A stretch of 64,000 nucleotides of DNA from Planomicrobium sp. YIM 101495 (GTDB lineage Bacteria; Bacillota; Bacilli; Bacillales_A; Planococcaceae): positions 1,302,001-1,366,000 of the forward strand of contig NZ_WLZW01000001.1 in the NCBI RefSeq assembly GCF_009707665.1, written 5' to 3'. Below the pieces are notes generated by a model. That model worked only from the letters and a program-made list of their open reading frames with translations, did no database searches and had not been told where the DNA came from. Below are positions 25,824-35,815 of this stretch, piece by piece. The stretch's first letter is position 1; every line of letters begins with the position of its first letter. The position numbers and the translations under genes are program-made.

Positions 25824-27080
25824 TTATTTTTCATTTAGCAATTCCTTCACCGTGTCCAGTAACACTTTAGTTCCTTGTGCGATATCATCTTGGTCAGCCC
25901 ATTCTTCCCGTTGGTGGCTAATACCTTTCCTGCATCGCACGAAAAGCATACCCATTTCAGCAATCTCAGCAACCAGCATTGCATCATGACCTGCGCCACT
26001 GATCATTGTATGGGGCTGCAGACCAAGCGCTTCCATACTGTTTTGGAGTTTCTTTGTGAGTCTCGGTGTGCAGGAGACTGGAGGCACACGCATTCCCTCA
26101 TTTATTTCCCATTTTAATCCCCTCTCTTTACTTACCTCTTCAATTTTCAACTGTATCTCTTCGAAAAGCTTTTCTCTTCTGGACAAATCGATATCTCTTA
26201 AATCCAATGAAAAAGTAACCTTTTCCGGAATAATATTGCTTCCTCCCGGATACGTTTCGACAATACCAACGGTTCCAACTGTTTCAGCATGGAGAGGGTC
26301 AGTACATAGATTTTCAATGTAGAGAATAATCTCTGCAACCGCTGGTATTGGATCTTTTCTTAAATTCATTGGTACTGTACCAGCATGCCCTGCTTCTCCA
26401 GATACGGTAACCGTCATCCAATGGGGACCGGCAATGTGGGTAACTACCCCCACTGCCAGTTCCTCTTTTTCTAAAGAAGGCCCTTGTTCGATATGCATTT
26501 CCAAATAAGCATGAATATCGTTAACCCCGAGAACTGATTCATTGATTTTTTCCGGATCTATCTCATCTGAAAAATCACGGAGCGCTTCATAACGACTAAT
26601 AGATTGTTCGTCTTGCCGATTTAAATCCAAAGCTGTGATCTTCCCGATGATTCCTCTACTTCCGAACAGACCATCGTTAAAGCGTGATCCTTCCTCTTCA
26701 CAAAATGCGATGACTTCGAAAGGCCGGTCATGGTCAAATTCCTCTTCCTGCAAAACTTGTGCAATCTCCAATCCGCCCAAAACACCGATGACTCCATCGA
26801 AACGGCCTCCATCTCTCACTGAGTCAATGTGAGAACCTACCACTACTGGCGATAAATCGGCTTGCTTTCCTTCCTTCCTGCCGATTAAATTTCCAAAGTG
26901 GTCGTAACGGACTGCCATACCAATTTCCTTCATCCATCCAATGACAAGATCATGCCCTTTTTTATCTTCCGCGCTCAAGGCTCTGCGGGTCACTCCCCCT
27001 TCTTCACTCCTTCCGATTTCTCCTAACTCTAAAATTCGATTGAATAAGCGCGTTGAATTAATTGTTTCTGATATTTGCAT
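25824..27080 (-). CDS. hyuC: N-carbamoyl-L-amino acid hydrolase / allantoate amidohydrolase (M20 family)
   Basis: 418-residue zinc-dependent amidohydrolase. Metal-site motifs VVGSHIDSVRDGGRFDGVIGV and CEEEGSRF, HIEQGPSLE, and the dimerisation-domain GEAGHAGTVPM are all present, as is the C-terminal GAGHDAM. It releases CO2 and ammonia from the N-carbamoyl amino acid made by HyuAB. ATG at 27080 with AGGAGAGG in front is preferred over the TTG six codons earlier. It follows hyuB by 23 bases. Only about family-level similarity to the second such enzyme at 6709, so not a recent duplicate. Confidence 0.88.
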   Translation of the reverse strand: MQISETINSTRLFNRILELGEIGRSEEGGVTRRALSAEDKKGHDLVIGWMKEIGMAVRYDHFGNLIGRKEGKQADLSPVVVGSHIDSVRDGGRFDGVIGVLGGLEIAQVLQEEEFDHDRPFEVIAFCEEEGSRFNDGLFGSRGIIGKITALDLNRQDEQSISRYEALRDFSDEIDPEKINESVLGVNDIHAYLEMHIEQGPSLEKEELAVGVVTHIAGPHWMTVTVSGEAGHAGTVPMNLRKDPIPAVAEIILYIENLCTDPLHAETVGTVGIVETYPGGSNIIPEKVTFSLDLRDIDLSRREKLFEEIQLKIEEVSKERGLKWEINEGMRVPPVSCTPRLTKKLQNSMEALGLQPHTMISGAGHDAMLVAEIAEMGMLFVRCRKGISHQREEWADQDDIAQGTKVLLDTVKELLNEK

Positions 27081-27103
27081 AGCTTCCTCTCCTATCAATT
27101 CTC

Positions 27104-28879
27104 TTACGAATTTCTGAGATGTTCTGTTGCTTGCATATCTAGTTTCCCGTCTCTAGTTATAACCACTCCGTATTCTGTTTCAGCTTGCTCTTTTGAAATA
27201 TAGTCATCCAAAAAGTCTTCAAACACCGCTTGAGGCGCCCGCTCAAAAGGATTACCGTATCCGCCACCGCAAGGACCTGTCATTTTTAACGAACTTCCTT
27301 TTACAACTACTGTATTGGGAATTTTTGACGGTAAGCTCATCTCTTCTTCTTCAGGCTTACGTATTGAAAGAGCTCCTACTTTTCCATCATTACCGCCCGC
27401 AAACCCCCATGGCTCGTATTTATGACCATCTCCTTCAACGGAGAAACTCCCGTCTTCAAGGAATGTCATTTCTCTAATTGACCCGATCCCGCCACGCCAT
27501 TTACCAGGAGCACTGGAGTGGTTACGGAGTTCATAACGAGTTACTCTCAATGGATAATGAGACTCGATATCCTCAATTGGATTATTTCTAGTATTTGCAT
27601 ATAGCGTATCGACAGAATCCATACCATCCTTGCCATAACGCCCTCCATAGCTGCCCTCCATAATATCCATATATACCCAGTAATCTTTCCCACGTTTTCC
27701 GCTCATTGCGAGAACCTTTAAATTCCCCACGCCTGCGCTCACTTGTTTTGGCACAACTTCCGCTAGTGCTTTCATCAAAGTGTCTGCTACGACATTTCCT
27801 GGAGCAAAACGGGCAATTGTTGGGGCCGGGAAAATCGGATTACATAGAGTCCCACTTGGCGCAATGATTTTAATTGGACGTGTTAAACCCGTGTTCTGCG
27901 GGAAGTTCCCGTATTCAGTCGAATCTAGTAAAATCGAACGCAATGTCAAATAAATCGCAATATTAACTGTTCCTTCGAGCGGCATATTAATTGGCCGATC
28001 ATCCACTTGTTTAGATGTACCTGTCAGGTCTACCTCTAGCTCATCGCCTTTCACTTTCAAAGTCACTGTGATTTTCAAATCTTTCTTAGCGGGATCATCG
28101 CTGTCCAAGTAGCCATCCATTAAACCTTCAGCCTGATATTCTCCATCCGGCAGTTTACTGATTGCATTCCGCATCATTTTTTCCGAGTAATCCGTTAATG
28201 CTTCTGCTGTTGCTTCAACAATATCAAGCCCATATTTTTCGACAATCTCTAGATAACGCTCGGCTCCAATTCGTGCTGCAGCAATTTGTGCTTCAATGTC
28301 TCCGACTACCATGTCTGAACTCCGAATATTATCTCTTAATACATTCCAGATAAATGTGTTTTTCTTTCCTTGCTCATATACTTTTATCGCTTTAAATTGC
28401 AGTCCTTCAGCATAAGCATCTACAGCATCTACAATCCCACAACTTCCTGGAGTCGACGCTCCTACATCTAAATGATGAGCAGTTGTAACAGAAAACCCGA
28501 TCAGTTCTTCTTGGTAGAAAACCGGCACACAAATTCCAAAGTCTGGACCATGAGAAGCTCCATGATAAGTGGAGTTGTGTAAAATAATATCTCCCGGCTC
28601 ATACTGCTCGTTTCTCTCCATCATAATGGTATTGATTCCTTTTACATATCCTGGAATCGGCCCTGATTGCAGTGGAGTGCTATGCGAAGATTCACACAGC
28701 TGGTGACCCGCAAGATTAACAAGAGCACACCCGAAATCCTCTGACTCGCGAATAATACTCGAATAGGACATCCTTGCAAGTTTGTGTCCCATCTCGATAG
28801 CAGCATTTTCCAAAGCACCTAAAACTACCTGCATAGTTATTGGATCAAGAACTGTTTTTGCTTTTGTTTCAAGCGTCAT
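27104..28879 (-). CDS. hyuB: Hydantoinase B / oxoprolinase subunit B family protein
   Basis: 591 residues, full length for HyuB. Begins [20 protein letters not shown], then [16 protein letters not shown], and has [13 protein letters not shown] and DITGTS-like [16 protein letters not shown], and a C-terminal [13 protein letters not shown]. HyuA and HyuB together perform ATP-dependent opening of hydantoins or 5-oxoproline-like rings. Start overlaps the hyuA stop by ATGA. The substrate (5-substituted hydantoin, N-methylhydantoin, oxoproline) is not evident from sequence. Confidence 0.9.
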   Translation of the reverse strand: MTLETKAKTVLDPITMQVVLGALENAAIEMGHKLARMSYSSIIRESEDFGCALVNLAGHQLCESSHSTPLQSGPIPGYVKGINTIMMERNEQYEPGDIILHNSTYHGASHGPDFGICVPVFYQEELIGFSVTTAHHLDVGASTPGSCGIVDAVDAYAEGLQFKAIKVYEQGKKNTFIWNVLRDNIRSSDMVVGDIEAQIAAARIGAERYLEIVEKYGLDIVEATAEALTDYSEKMMRNAISKLPDGEYQAEGLMDGYLDSDDPAKKDLKITVTLKVKGDELEVDLTGTSKQVDDRPINMPLEGTVNIAIYLTLRSILLDSTEYGNFPQNTGLTRPIKIIAPSGTLCNPIFPAPTIARFAPGNVVADTLMKALAEVVPKQVSAGVGNLKVLAMSGKRGKDYWVYMDIMEGSYGGRYGKDGMDSVDTLYANTRNNPIEDIESHYPLRVTRYELRNHSSAPGKWRGGIGSIREMTFLEDGSFSVEGDGHKYEPWGFAGGNDGKVGALSIRKPEEEEMSLPSKIPNTVVVKGSSLKMTGPCGGGYGNPFERAPQAVFEDFLDDYISKEQAETEYGVVITRDGKLDMQATEHLRNS

Positions 28880-30954
28880 GATTGGTCACCAACCTTAATA
28901 ATAAGATTTCCAAATTCCTCAAGGGAAAATGAATTGTCCGGTGGAATTACAGTTGTTGTGTCTTTTTGGAAAATAATCGCTGGCCCTTCAATTTGTATCC
29001 CAACCGGCAATAGTTCTCTCTGATAATGAATTGTTTCTATTTTTCTAAGTTCACCTTTATGTCGGAATGTCACATTTTCCGTTTTAACGATTGCTTCTTC
29101 CAAAGTGCTCCGTTCATTCATTTTCTCTTTGTTCAACTTCGGCATTTTACCCAAACCTGTAACACGGATATTCACAATTTCAATAGGTGATTCTTTGAAA
29201 GCATGTCCATATTCGTTACGATGCATTTCATGGAACAGATCAAAATACTTTTCAATATTTTGTCCAATCAACTCCTCATTTGGAAGTGGTACGCGAAGTT
29301 CGTAACCCTGTCCAACATAGCGGCATTCAGCAAAGCGCAGCATAGAAACATCTTCATCATTTACATGATCGTCAATTAGCTGCTGTCTCAGACCTTCTTC
29401 GAGTGCTTGGAAATCTTCATTCAATATGCCAAGCTCTAATTCGCTGCTCAGCATGAATTCCGTTTTAATCACATCATATTTTAAATCAGTTGTTAGGAGT
29501 CCTGTTGCTGAGTTGATTCCTGGATAAGGCGGGATAACGATTTCCGGAATTTTGAGTTCACGAGCGACATCGACCGCATGGAGCGGTCCAGCACCACCGA
29601 ACGCTACCAGTGAAAATTCTCGAGGGTCCGCACCCTTTTGAATGGTTTTCTCTCGAATTGCATTGGCCATATTATTATTAAGGATTCTCAAAACCCCTTC
29701 AGCCGTCTCTTCCTTCGTCATCCCCAGCTTGTCGGCCAATTCGCCAATCACTTGATGTGCTGCTTCGGTATGCAGCTTCATTTCACCGCCAAGGAAATTC
29801 TCCTGATCCAACCTTCCTAATACAACGTTTGCATCACTGACAGTTGGGAACGTTCCGCCATGACCGTAACATGCTGGACCTGGTACTGAACCTGCGCTTT
29901 TTGGTCCTACTTTGAAGAGACCGCCTTCATCGATATAGGCTATGCTTCCTCCTCCTGCCCCTATTGTGTGAATATCAATCATTGGCACCATGACTGGATA
30001 TCCAGCAATCCATGTATCTCTCGCAGAAGCTTCACCAAATCCGTCCTCTGTCACAATACCGATATCAGCACTTGTTCCACCAATGTCAAACGTTATAAGT
30101 TTTTTCCGATCAGACAATGCACCCGCATAGGCACCACCAAGAACTCCTGCTGCCGGTCCTGAGAGTAACGTATTGACAGGTTTTGCTGCAATATTTTCGG
30201 GAGTTGCAACTCCACCGTTTGAACACATAATATGGAGATCTGCAGAAATATTCGCTGACTTAAGGCCCTCTGATAAATTTCCTACATAGTTTTTCACTTT
30301 TGGTCCAATAAATCCATTCAAACCAGCCGTTGTGAACCTCTCAAATTCTCTGAATTGAGGAGACACATCAGATGACGAGGTAATGAAGGCTTCGGGATAT
30401 TCTTCTTTGATAATCTCCACAACCCGTTGTTCATGCTCAGGGTTAATATACGAGAACAGAAACCCAACAATAATCGACTCAACCCCAAGTTCTTTCAATT
30501 CATTGACTGCTGCACGTACTTCGTCTTCATTTAATGATTTGATGACTTCCCCTTTTTTAGGACCCATCCTTTCGCTGACAGTCTTCCTATTTCGTCTTTG
30601 AATGAGTGGCTGGTTTTGCCATGGAATATCCTGCATAATAGAATAGTTCTCCGGCCGCTGATGCCGTCCAATGTGCATAATGTCTTTATAGCCCTCCGTA
30701 GTAATCATTCCAGTATGGGCACCATCAAATTCAAGGATTGCATTAGTACCAATTGTCGTCCCGTGAAAAATATGATTGATTTCCTCAATCACTACATTAT
30801 GAAGCTTAGACAATTCTAAAATTCCATTAATTACACCCACAGACGGATCCTCTAACGTTGTGGGAAGTTTATGAATAAACGTCTTATGCTTCTCCGTGTC
30901 GTTAAAAAATACATCAGTAAATGTTCCGCCTACGTCTACTCCAAAAAGTTTCAT
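28876..30954 (-). CDS. hyuA: Hydantoinase A / oxoprolinase subunit A family protein
   Basis: 692 residues with the actin/ASKHA-type ATP-binding fold: [13 protein letters not shown] at the N-terminus (phosphate 1), [23 protein letters not shown] and [12 protein letters not shown] (phosphate 2 and adenosine regions), [10 protein letters not shown] and a C-terminal substrate-linked region. First gene of the operon; ATG 30954 follows AAAGGAGGAG. Transcription should start about 12 bases downstream of the -24/-12 element at 30991-31007. Complete length, no frame damage. Confidence 0.92.
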   Translation of the reverse strand: MKLFGVDVGGTFTDVFFNDTEKHKTFIHKLPTTLEDPSVGVINGILELSKLHNVVIEEINHIFHGTTIGTNAILEFDGAHTGMITTEGYKDIMHIGRHQRPENYSIMQDIPWQNQPLIQRRNRKTVSERMGPKKGEVIKSLNEDEVRAAVNELKELGVESIIVGFLFSYINPEHEQRVVEIIKEEYPEAFITSSSDVSPQFREFERFTTAGLNGFIGPKVKNYVGNLSEGLKSANISADLHIMCSNGGVATPENIAAKPVNTLLSGPAAGVLGGAYAGALSDRKKLITFDIGGTSADIGIVTEDGFGEASARDTWIAGYPVMVPMIDIHTIGAGGGSIAYIDEGGLFKVGPKSAGSVPGPACYGHGGTFPTVSDANVVLGRLDQENFLGGEMKLHTEAAHQVIGELADKLGMTKEETAEGVLRILNNNMANAIREKTIQKGADPREFSLVAFGGAGPLHAVDVARELKIPEIVIPPYPGINSATGLLTTDLKYDVIKTEFMLSSELELGILNEDFQALEEGLRQQLIDDHVNDEDVSMLRFAECRYVGQGYELRVPLPNEELIGQNIEKYFDLFHEMHRNEYGHAFKESPIEIVNIRVTGLGKMPKLNKEKMNERSTLEEAIVKTENVTFRHKGELRKIETIHYQRELLPVGIQIEGPAIIFQKDTTTVIPPDNSFSLEEFGNLIIKVGDQS

Positions 30955-30990
30955 AATTCTCCTCCTTTAGATGTTCTTATAAATATACTT

Positions 30991-31007
30991 AGCAAAAAGT
31001 ATGCCAA
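30991..31007 (-). promoter_or_regulatory. Sigma-54 (-24/-12) promoter of the hyu operon
   Basis: On the minus strand TTGGCATACTTTTTGCT: GG and GC are separated by ten bases, matching the YTGGCACGrNNNTTGCW consensus at every invariant position. It lies 37 bases upstream of hyuA, next to genes for sigma-54 and its activator. Confidence 0.88.
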
Positions 31008-31047
31008 CTCTAAAACCTTGTTATATCAAGCTTTTAAAAACTGTACT

Positions 31048-31075
31048 AAAAAAACCCTTTGCTAATATGCAAAGG
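31048..31075 (-). terminator. Terminator of the rpoN-activator unit
   Basis: cctttgc (31056-31062) pairs with gcaaagg (31069-31075), loop taatat, followed on the minus strand by a seven-T run. It isolates the hyu operon from read-through, so hyuA depends on its own sigma-54 promoter. Confidence 0.82.
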
Positions 31076-31124
31076 ATTTAGAATTGAGCGACTATACAGA
31101 CTATTCCTATACGATTGTTACTTC

Positions 31125-31157
31125 TTGCAATAATGCATTTAAATTGCGTTATTGCAA
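31125..31157. promoter_or_regulatory. Palindromic upstream activator site
   Basis: A 33-bp near-palindrome with perfect outer arms ttgcaataa (31125-31133) and ttattgcaa (31149-31157) and partly matching inner bases around tttaaa. It lies about 120-165 bases upstream of the -24/-12 promoter, the usual place for an enhancer bound by a sigma-54 activator, and overlaps the last codons of the activator gene itself. Confidence 0.72.
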
Positions 31158-32753
31158 ATTGACGTCGTATTTTTTCATTTTCCGGCTGACGGTAGAGACA
31201 TCTACTTTCAATTGCTGAGATATTTCACTTAAATTGTCGCAATTTTTTGCTGCTTCAACTAGAATCTCCTTCTCAAAGCGCTCCATTTTTTCTTTCAATG
31301 TCCCTCCTATATCATTGGGGTGTCGCTGAGATTGGTGTTTTTCATTCATCTGTTCCGGTAAATCTTCGCGTTCTATTTTACTTTTTGCAGATGTAATCAC
31401 TAATCTTTCAATTATATTTTCAAGTTCTCGAACATTTCCAGGCCATTCGTAATTCGTAAACCGATCAATTGTATCTGTTGAAAAATTACAAGAACGTTTG
31501 TATTTTTTATTGAATACGGTTAAAAAATGCTGTAATAGAAAAGGAATATCTTCCTCCCTCTCACGTAAAGGTGGAATTGAAACAGGCACAACATTTAGCC
31601 GGTAAAATAAATCACTTCGGAATGTTCCTTTCTCCACCATTGATTCTAAGTTCTGATTCGTTGCTGCGATAATACGGACATCTACCTTAACCGGAACCGT
31701 CCTGCCAATTGGCATAAAAGATTTTTCCTGTAATACTTGCAAAAGCTTAGCCTGTGTTTGTAGAGGCAACTCGCCGATTTCATCTAGAAATAAAGTACCT
31801 TTGTCAGCAGCTTCGATTAATCCTTTTTTGCCTTGCACATTTGCTCCTGTAAAAGAACCTTTAACATACCCGAAAAGCTCAGATTCAATCAAATGTTCGG
31901 GCAGCACACTGCAATTAATATGAATAAAAGGCTGCTTTTTCCGATCACTTATTTCATGTAAATGACGGGCAAATACACCTTTTCCGACACCGGTTTCCCC
32001 GAGAAAAAGTACTGTTGCATCAGTTTTAGCCACTCGGTTCAGTAAATAATATACCTTTTCAATCTTTAGCGATTTGATGATGAGTTTCTTGTCTTCATAT
32101 CGTTTATTTACCTCATTTACTAAGAGTTCAACTTCTTTCTCAGCTTTCTTTAATTTCTCTCTAAGGATTGATTCTTCTGTTACGTCTTTAGAAATGTTGA
32201 GAATCTTCTCAAGTGATCCGTTTTGATTAAAAATCGGAATTCCCTGAACATATAACCGTTTATTTCCTTTTGTATATTGCGTCAAGTTCACTTCTTTTAA
32301 AGTCTCCAATACTTTTTTTGTAGAAGATAGGCTGACAATACCAGCCCCTTCCAACTCAAAAATCGATTTGCCTACAAAGTCCTTCATCTCGATGCCCATT
32401 ATTTTCTTGCAGTTTGAGCTGACCCGCTCGACTACGCCTTGACTATTGACGATAGTAACAAGCTCTCCACTGGAATTCAAAATTGATTTCAACTCTTCTT
32501 CAATATCTTTATACCGCTTACTATTTAAAATCATCTCATCAAATTGCTCCGGATCAATGGGTAATACGAGCACCCTCTGCTTATCCAACTCTTTTATATG
32601 ATAAGCCTCTTTTCCGCTGCCGCTCAAAATGATAGATTCACCTTTGTGTTTTTTAATGGAGAGTACTTTGCACAATTCCTTCTCCACCGGCTCCCCTTCT
32701 TCAATCACCGATTGGTAGCTTTGACCTTTTTGATCTATTATGAAAATACTCAA
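31149..32753 (-). CDS. Sigma-54-dependent transcriptional activator (PAS-AAA+-Fis type)
   Basis: 534-residue enhancer-binding protein. An N-terminal sensory part contains a PAS domain (about 85-200, NISKDVTEES end), a coiled-coil linker (200-230), then the AAA+ domain with Walker A GETGVGKG (252-259), the sigma-54 contact loop as GSFTGA (299-304, a variant of GAFTGA), Walker B TLFLDEIGEL (320-329) and the WPGNVREL motif, and a C-terminal Fis-like helix-turn-helix (LSEISQQLKVDVSTVSRKMKKY). TTG start at 32753 behind GGGGG. It lies 21 bases after rpoN and should activate hyuA through the palindrome at 31125; the PAS domain may sense a hydantoin or redox signal. Confidence 0.92.
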   Translation of the reverse strand: MSIFIIDQKGQSYQSVIEEGEPVEKELCKVLSIKKHKGESIILSGSGKEAYHIKELDKQRVLVLPIDPEQFDEMILNSKRYKDIEEELKSILNSSGELVTIVNSQGVVERVSSNCKKIMGIEMKDFVGKSIFELEGAGIVSLSSTKKVLETLKEVNLTQYTKGNKRLYVQGIPIFNQNGSLEKILNISKDVTEESILREKLKKAEKEVELLVNEVNKRYEDKKLIIKSLKIEKVYYLLNRVAKTDATVLFLGETGVGKGVFARHLHEISDRKKQPFIHINCSVLPEHLIESELFGYVKGSFTGANVQGKKGLIEAADKGTLFLDEIGELPLQTQAKLLQVLQEKSFMPIGRTVPVKVDVRIIAATNQNLESMVEKGTFRSDLFYRLNVVPVSIPPLREREEDIPFLLQHFLTVFNKKYKRSCNFSTDTIDRFTNYEWPGNVRELENIIERLVITSAKSKIEREDLPEQMNEKHQSQRHPNDIGGTLKEKMERFEKEILVEAAKNCDNLSEISQQLKVDVSTVSRKMKKYDVNLQ

Positions 32754-32774
32754 GTTTCCGCCCCCTTTACTGAT

Positions 32775-34019
32775 TCACCATATCTTCCTATTGTATGAAG
32801 CAGGCAAATTCATTTGATCGCGATATTTCGCAATCACCCGCCGCGATACATCTATTCCTTTCTCATGAAGTCTTTCAACAATTTTCTGATCTGAAACAGG
32901 TTTCTTTTTGTCTTCGTTTTTAATGGCGATATAAATGAAATTTTTCAATTGATTCTTCGTCATCTTTGACTCATCAAGAAAATTATTGGAATTTGCAAAG
33001 AAATGTCTCATCGAAAAAAGCCCGTGCGGCGTCTCCACATATTTACTTTGTACAGCTCGGCTCACTGTTGAGACACTCAAATTCAATTCATTTGCCAAGT
33101 CCGTCATTGTCAAAGACTTTAATTGATTTGGTTCCTCCATAAAGAACCTTTCTTGCCTATCAACAATTTTTTCAATAATCCGATGTGCTGTTTCTCTTCG
33201 AAGTTGCAACTGCTCTGCCAACATCTTTGCCTCTAGCATTTGGCTTCTCAAAAAACGCGTTGCTTTCTTATCAGCATTCCAAGCATTTACGAAACCAAAA
33301 TCGTAAGCCGTCTGTGGAAAAGCATGGGGATGAAGTGTGATTTCCAGTTCTCCATGACAAATTTCCACAGTAATATCTGCTGCTACATTTATTGGCCCGC
33401 TTCCTTCTCGAGAAAGTGGACGCGTTTTCATCTTTGAAATATATCCTGCGGTTTCCTTAATTTTTTCAAGCGAGTAGCCTGATTCCTTTGATAAATGCCC
33501 CCATTTCTGATGTAGAAATAGATTATAATAATTCGATAAAATATCTTTTACGAAAATAGGCATTTTATCTGCCTGCAGAACTAGAAATTCCTGAAGGTTT
33601 TTACACGCCATTCCTTTCGGTTCGCATGATTGAATTAGTGCAATCGCTTCATTAACTTCCTTAATTGTTGAACGGAAGCAAGCCGACATTTCTTCTCTTG
33701 ACTGAGTCAAGAAACCTGTATCCGATAAATCTGCTAGTATGAGTTTCACTAGCTCCAAAGTCCGCTTTGAGATATTCGAACCCAGCAATTGCTCCATAAC
33801 CTCTTGAATAAAATTATCTTCATTCCCTCTAATGTCTTTATCAAGAGTAATTACATCTCTTCTGTAATTCTCAAATTTTAGGCAAGGGTTTTTCTCTTCC
33901 TGCTCTTTAAGCCATGATTGTATCTCTTCAGCGGAATACGACAAAATATCTAATGACTGGACCATCGTCTGTGAAATAATCATTTTCTGTTTTAATGTCG
34001 TTTCTAATTTCAGAGACAT
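32775..34019 (-). CDS. rpoN: RNA polymerase sigma-54 factor
   Basis: 414 residues. Region I is glutamine-poor but has the expected start (LKLETTLKQKMIISQTMVQSLDILSYSAEEIQSWL in two short blocks), core-binding region III in the middle, a helix-turn-helix (MTDLANELNLSVSTVSRAVQSKYVETPHG split) and the RpoN box as SRRVIAKYR (392-400; consensus ARRTVAKYR). Slightly short against the usual 430-480, consistent with B. subtilis SigL. It is paired with an activator and a cognate promoter, suggesting a dedicated or main sigma-54 of the cell. ATG 34019 follows AGAAGGG; a TATAAT box lies about 40 bases upstream. Confidence 0.93.
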   Translation of the reverse strand: MSLKLETTLKQKMIISQTMVQSLDILSYSAEEIQSWLKEQEEKNPCLKFENYRRDVITLDKDIRGNEDNFIQEVMEQLLGSNISKRTLELVKLILADLSDTGFLTQSREEMSACFRSTIKEVNEAIALIQSCEPKGMACKNLQEFLVLQADKMPIFVKDILSNYYNLFLHQKWGHLSKESGYSLEKIKETAGYISKMKTRPLSREGSGPINVAADITVEICHGELEITLHPHAFPQTAYDFGFVNAWNADKKATRFLRSQMLEAKMLAEQLQLRRETAHRIIEKIVDRQERFFMEEPNQLKSLTMTDLANELNLSVSTVSRAVQSKYVETPHGLFSMRHFFANSNNFLDESKMTKNQLKNFIYIAIKNEDKKKPVSDQKIVERLHEKGIDVSRRVIAKYRDQMNLPASYNRKIW

Positions 34020-34627
34020 TTTTGATGCACCCTTCTAATTTTATTTATTCTGACTATTATACATCTAACGTAAGCTAAATTAAAGAGGTGCTCTATTGAA
34101 ACATTGCAGCAGCAGAACTTACGGATGTTTTCTTTCTTCTCCTTAGAGTATAAATTCTCTTGCAAAACGTGCTGTATTGGAAATAGATTATTCATGTGAA
34201 TTTTACTTCCTACAAAAACGTTAAACCATCTTACTTAAAACTTTTTGTTCGAGGGAAATAGGGCTTCTTAAGTGAGGCATTAGCTTCTATGTGAATGGCT
34301 GCCTTCTATCGATATAATTAATTTTTTTCTAACATGTTGTCTGTACAGGCGAAGAGGTTTTGTCTTAGATACTATAAGGTACCTATATTCATTAAAGAAG
34401 TTTGTTAAAGAATACAATGACACATGAAAGCTAAAGTCTTAATAAAGCCACACGTTCTTAATAAGTAGCCTTTATAAAATTCACAATGCAGAGTTATTCA
34501 ACTCTTTCATACCGCCGATTGTAAAATTAAGCTAGACAACTAAAAAAGCCATTCGTGGTGCACTCTAAATGTATTTTCCGACCATAGAAAAACAGAGGGG
34601 TGATGAGAAGCCGATTCCCCTTCTTTC
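34020..34627. other. Long AT-rich intergenic stretch
   Basis: About 600 bases between rpoN and the IS30 remnant. Apart from the rpoN leader with a TATAAT hexamer near 34055-34060 I see no coding frame with a ribosome site, RNA gene or clear terminator. It marks the right edge of the AT-rich hyu-rpoN region. Confidence 0.5.
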
Positions 34628-35118
34628 AAGAACGAATTCGGACACATCGAAGGCGACACCATCGTGGGCGTGCGTCACAAAAGTGCGGTGATCACGCTGG
34701 TCGAACGGCTGACGAAAGTCATCATCGCCTTGAAACCCGCTGGACGCAAGGCTGGCGATATTGAAGCCACGCTGAATCAGTGGTTTCAGGGATGCCGAGA
34801 AATTTCTTCAAATCCATCACGTTTGATTGCGGAAAGGAATTTTCCAATTGGAAACCACTGTGTAACCAACACGACGTCTCGATTTATTTTGCGGGCCCGG
34901 GAACGCCTTCTCAGCGTGCCTTGAATGAGAATTCCAATGGGCTCCTTCGAAAAGATGGCCTGCCAAAGGACATGGACTTCAACGCGGTGGATCAATCGTT
35001 CATTTCTTCGGTGGCTGACAAGCGGAATAACATTCCGAGGAAGTCACTGAATTACCGCACACCCTTGGAGGCATTTTTGAGTCACCTGAATGGAGTCGAT
35101 CTGTCTAGCTTAAATTGA
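34628..35118 (+). pseudogene. IS30-family transposase remnant
   Basis: Starts without its N-terminal half at NEFGHIEGDTIVGV, the first catalytic-domain segment of IS30 transposases, continues to LNQWF in one frame, then shifts frame near 34790 to FFKSITFDCGKEFSNWK, followed by PGTPSQRALNENSNGLLRK and the C-terminal LNYRTPLEAF. The missing DNA-binding part plus the frameshift make it dead. No flanking inverted repeats were identified. Confidence 0.85.
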
Positions 35119-35160
35119 CAAACGTGATACTGTAATAAAACGTAAAAAAGAGCTGAAATA

Positions 35161-35580
35161 TCAGCCCTCACTCTTCCCGTAAGTAATCTCGTCTTCATCT
35201 CTTGCATCCACTCCATTATCGATATGGACAATAGTCCGTAAAAGAAGTTTTCCTTTCGGATTTTCCACGATCCAATGCTCATCCGGCACAATATCAAACG
35301 GCTGCATGGTCTTTTCTTTCGATTTCACCGCACTCGCAAATTCCATCGTCTGTTTACCGACCACCGTTTCAATCACGGAGAAATCACTGTCTGACCGGTA
35401 TTCATCAACTTGCTTAATGACCTGCAATTCTACAAATTCGATTTCCTGATCAGAGTCTCCCCCTTCGAAATAGACAGTGCCTCTCAAGGTTTCGCCTTCT
35501 TTCAAATTCGGCCTCTCTACAACTGTGTCAACTTTCATCGAACCAAATCCGATTGATGATAAAAAATCTCTGAATGCCAT
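35161..35580 (-). CDS. Short Spo0M-like protein (arrestin-like N-terminal half)
   Basis: 139 residues from ATG 35580 (GGAGG ten bases upstream). FLSSIGFGSMKVDTVVERPNLKEGETLRGTVYFEGG resembles, in short segments, the N-terminal beta-sandwich of sporulation-control protein Spo0M. Family members such as B. subtilis Spo0M are about 250 residues, so this one lacks the second half. It ends in an acidic DARDEDEITYGKSEG tail with a normal stop. Either a natural single-domain version or a shortened gene. Confidence 0.65.
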   Translation of the reverse strand: MAFRDFLSSIGFGSMKVDTVVERPNLKEGETLRGTVYFEGGDSDQEIEFVELQVIKQVDEYRSDSDFSVIETVVGKQTMEFASAVKSKEKTMQPFDIVPDEHWIVENPKGKLLLRTIVHIDNGVDARDEDEITYGKSEG

Positions 35581-35658
35581 AATTGGGAAACCTCCAATTT
35601 TTGTAATAGACTTTACCACCAAAGCGCGTCTGTTAAACGTTATTGCAATTCCGGTTGC

Positions 35659-35815
35659 GTTCCCAAGGAGAGATACAATTCATGGCAATCCCACTGCTTG
35701 CATAAAAAAACAAGACGCCTTGCTCCTAAAGATAGAATCCTTAGGCTTGGCGTCTTCCCTCTATTTAACGTTCTTTTTTTCAGAATCCTGTAGAACCCTT
35801 TCCTTCCCACGGACG
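35659..35815. repeat. MITE-like inverted-repeat element, copy C (157 bp)
   Basis: Left end near 35659 (tccc..., acaattcatggcaatccc), right end to ggacg at 35815. Its centre holds an aagacgcc/ggcgtctt hairpin (35709-35755) that can act as a terminator. The right 36 bases lie inside the 3' end of the GGDEF-EAL gene. Confidence 0.78.
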
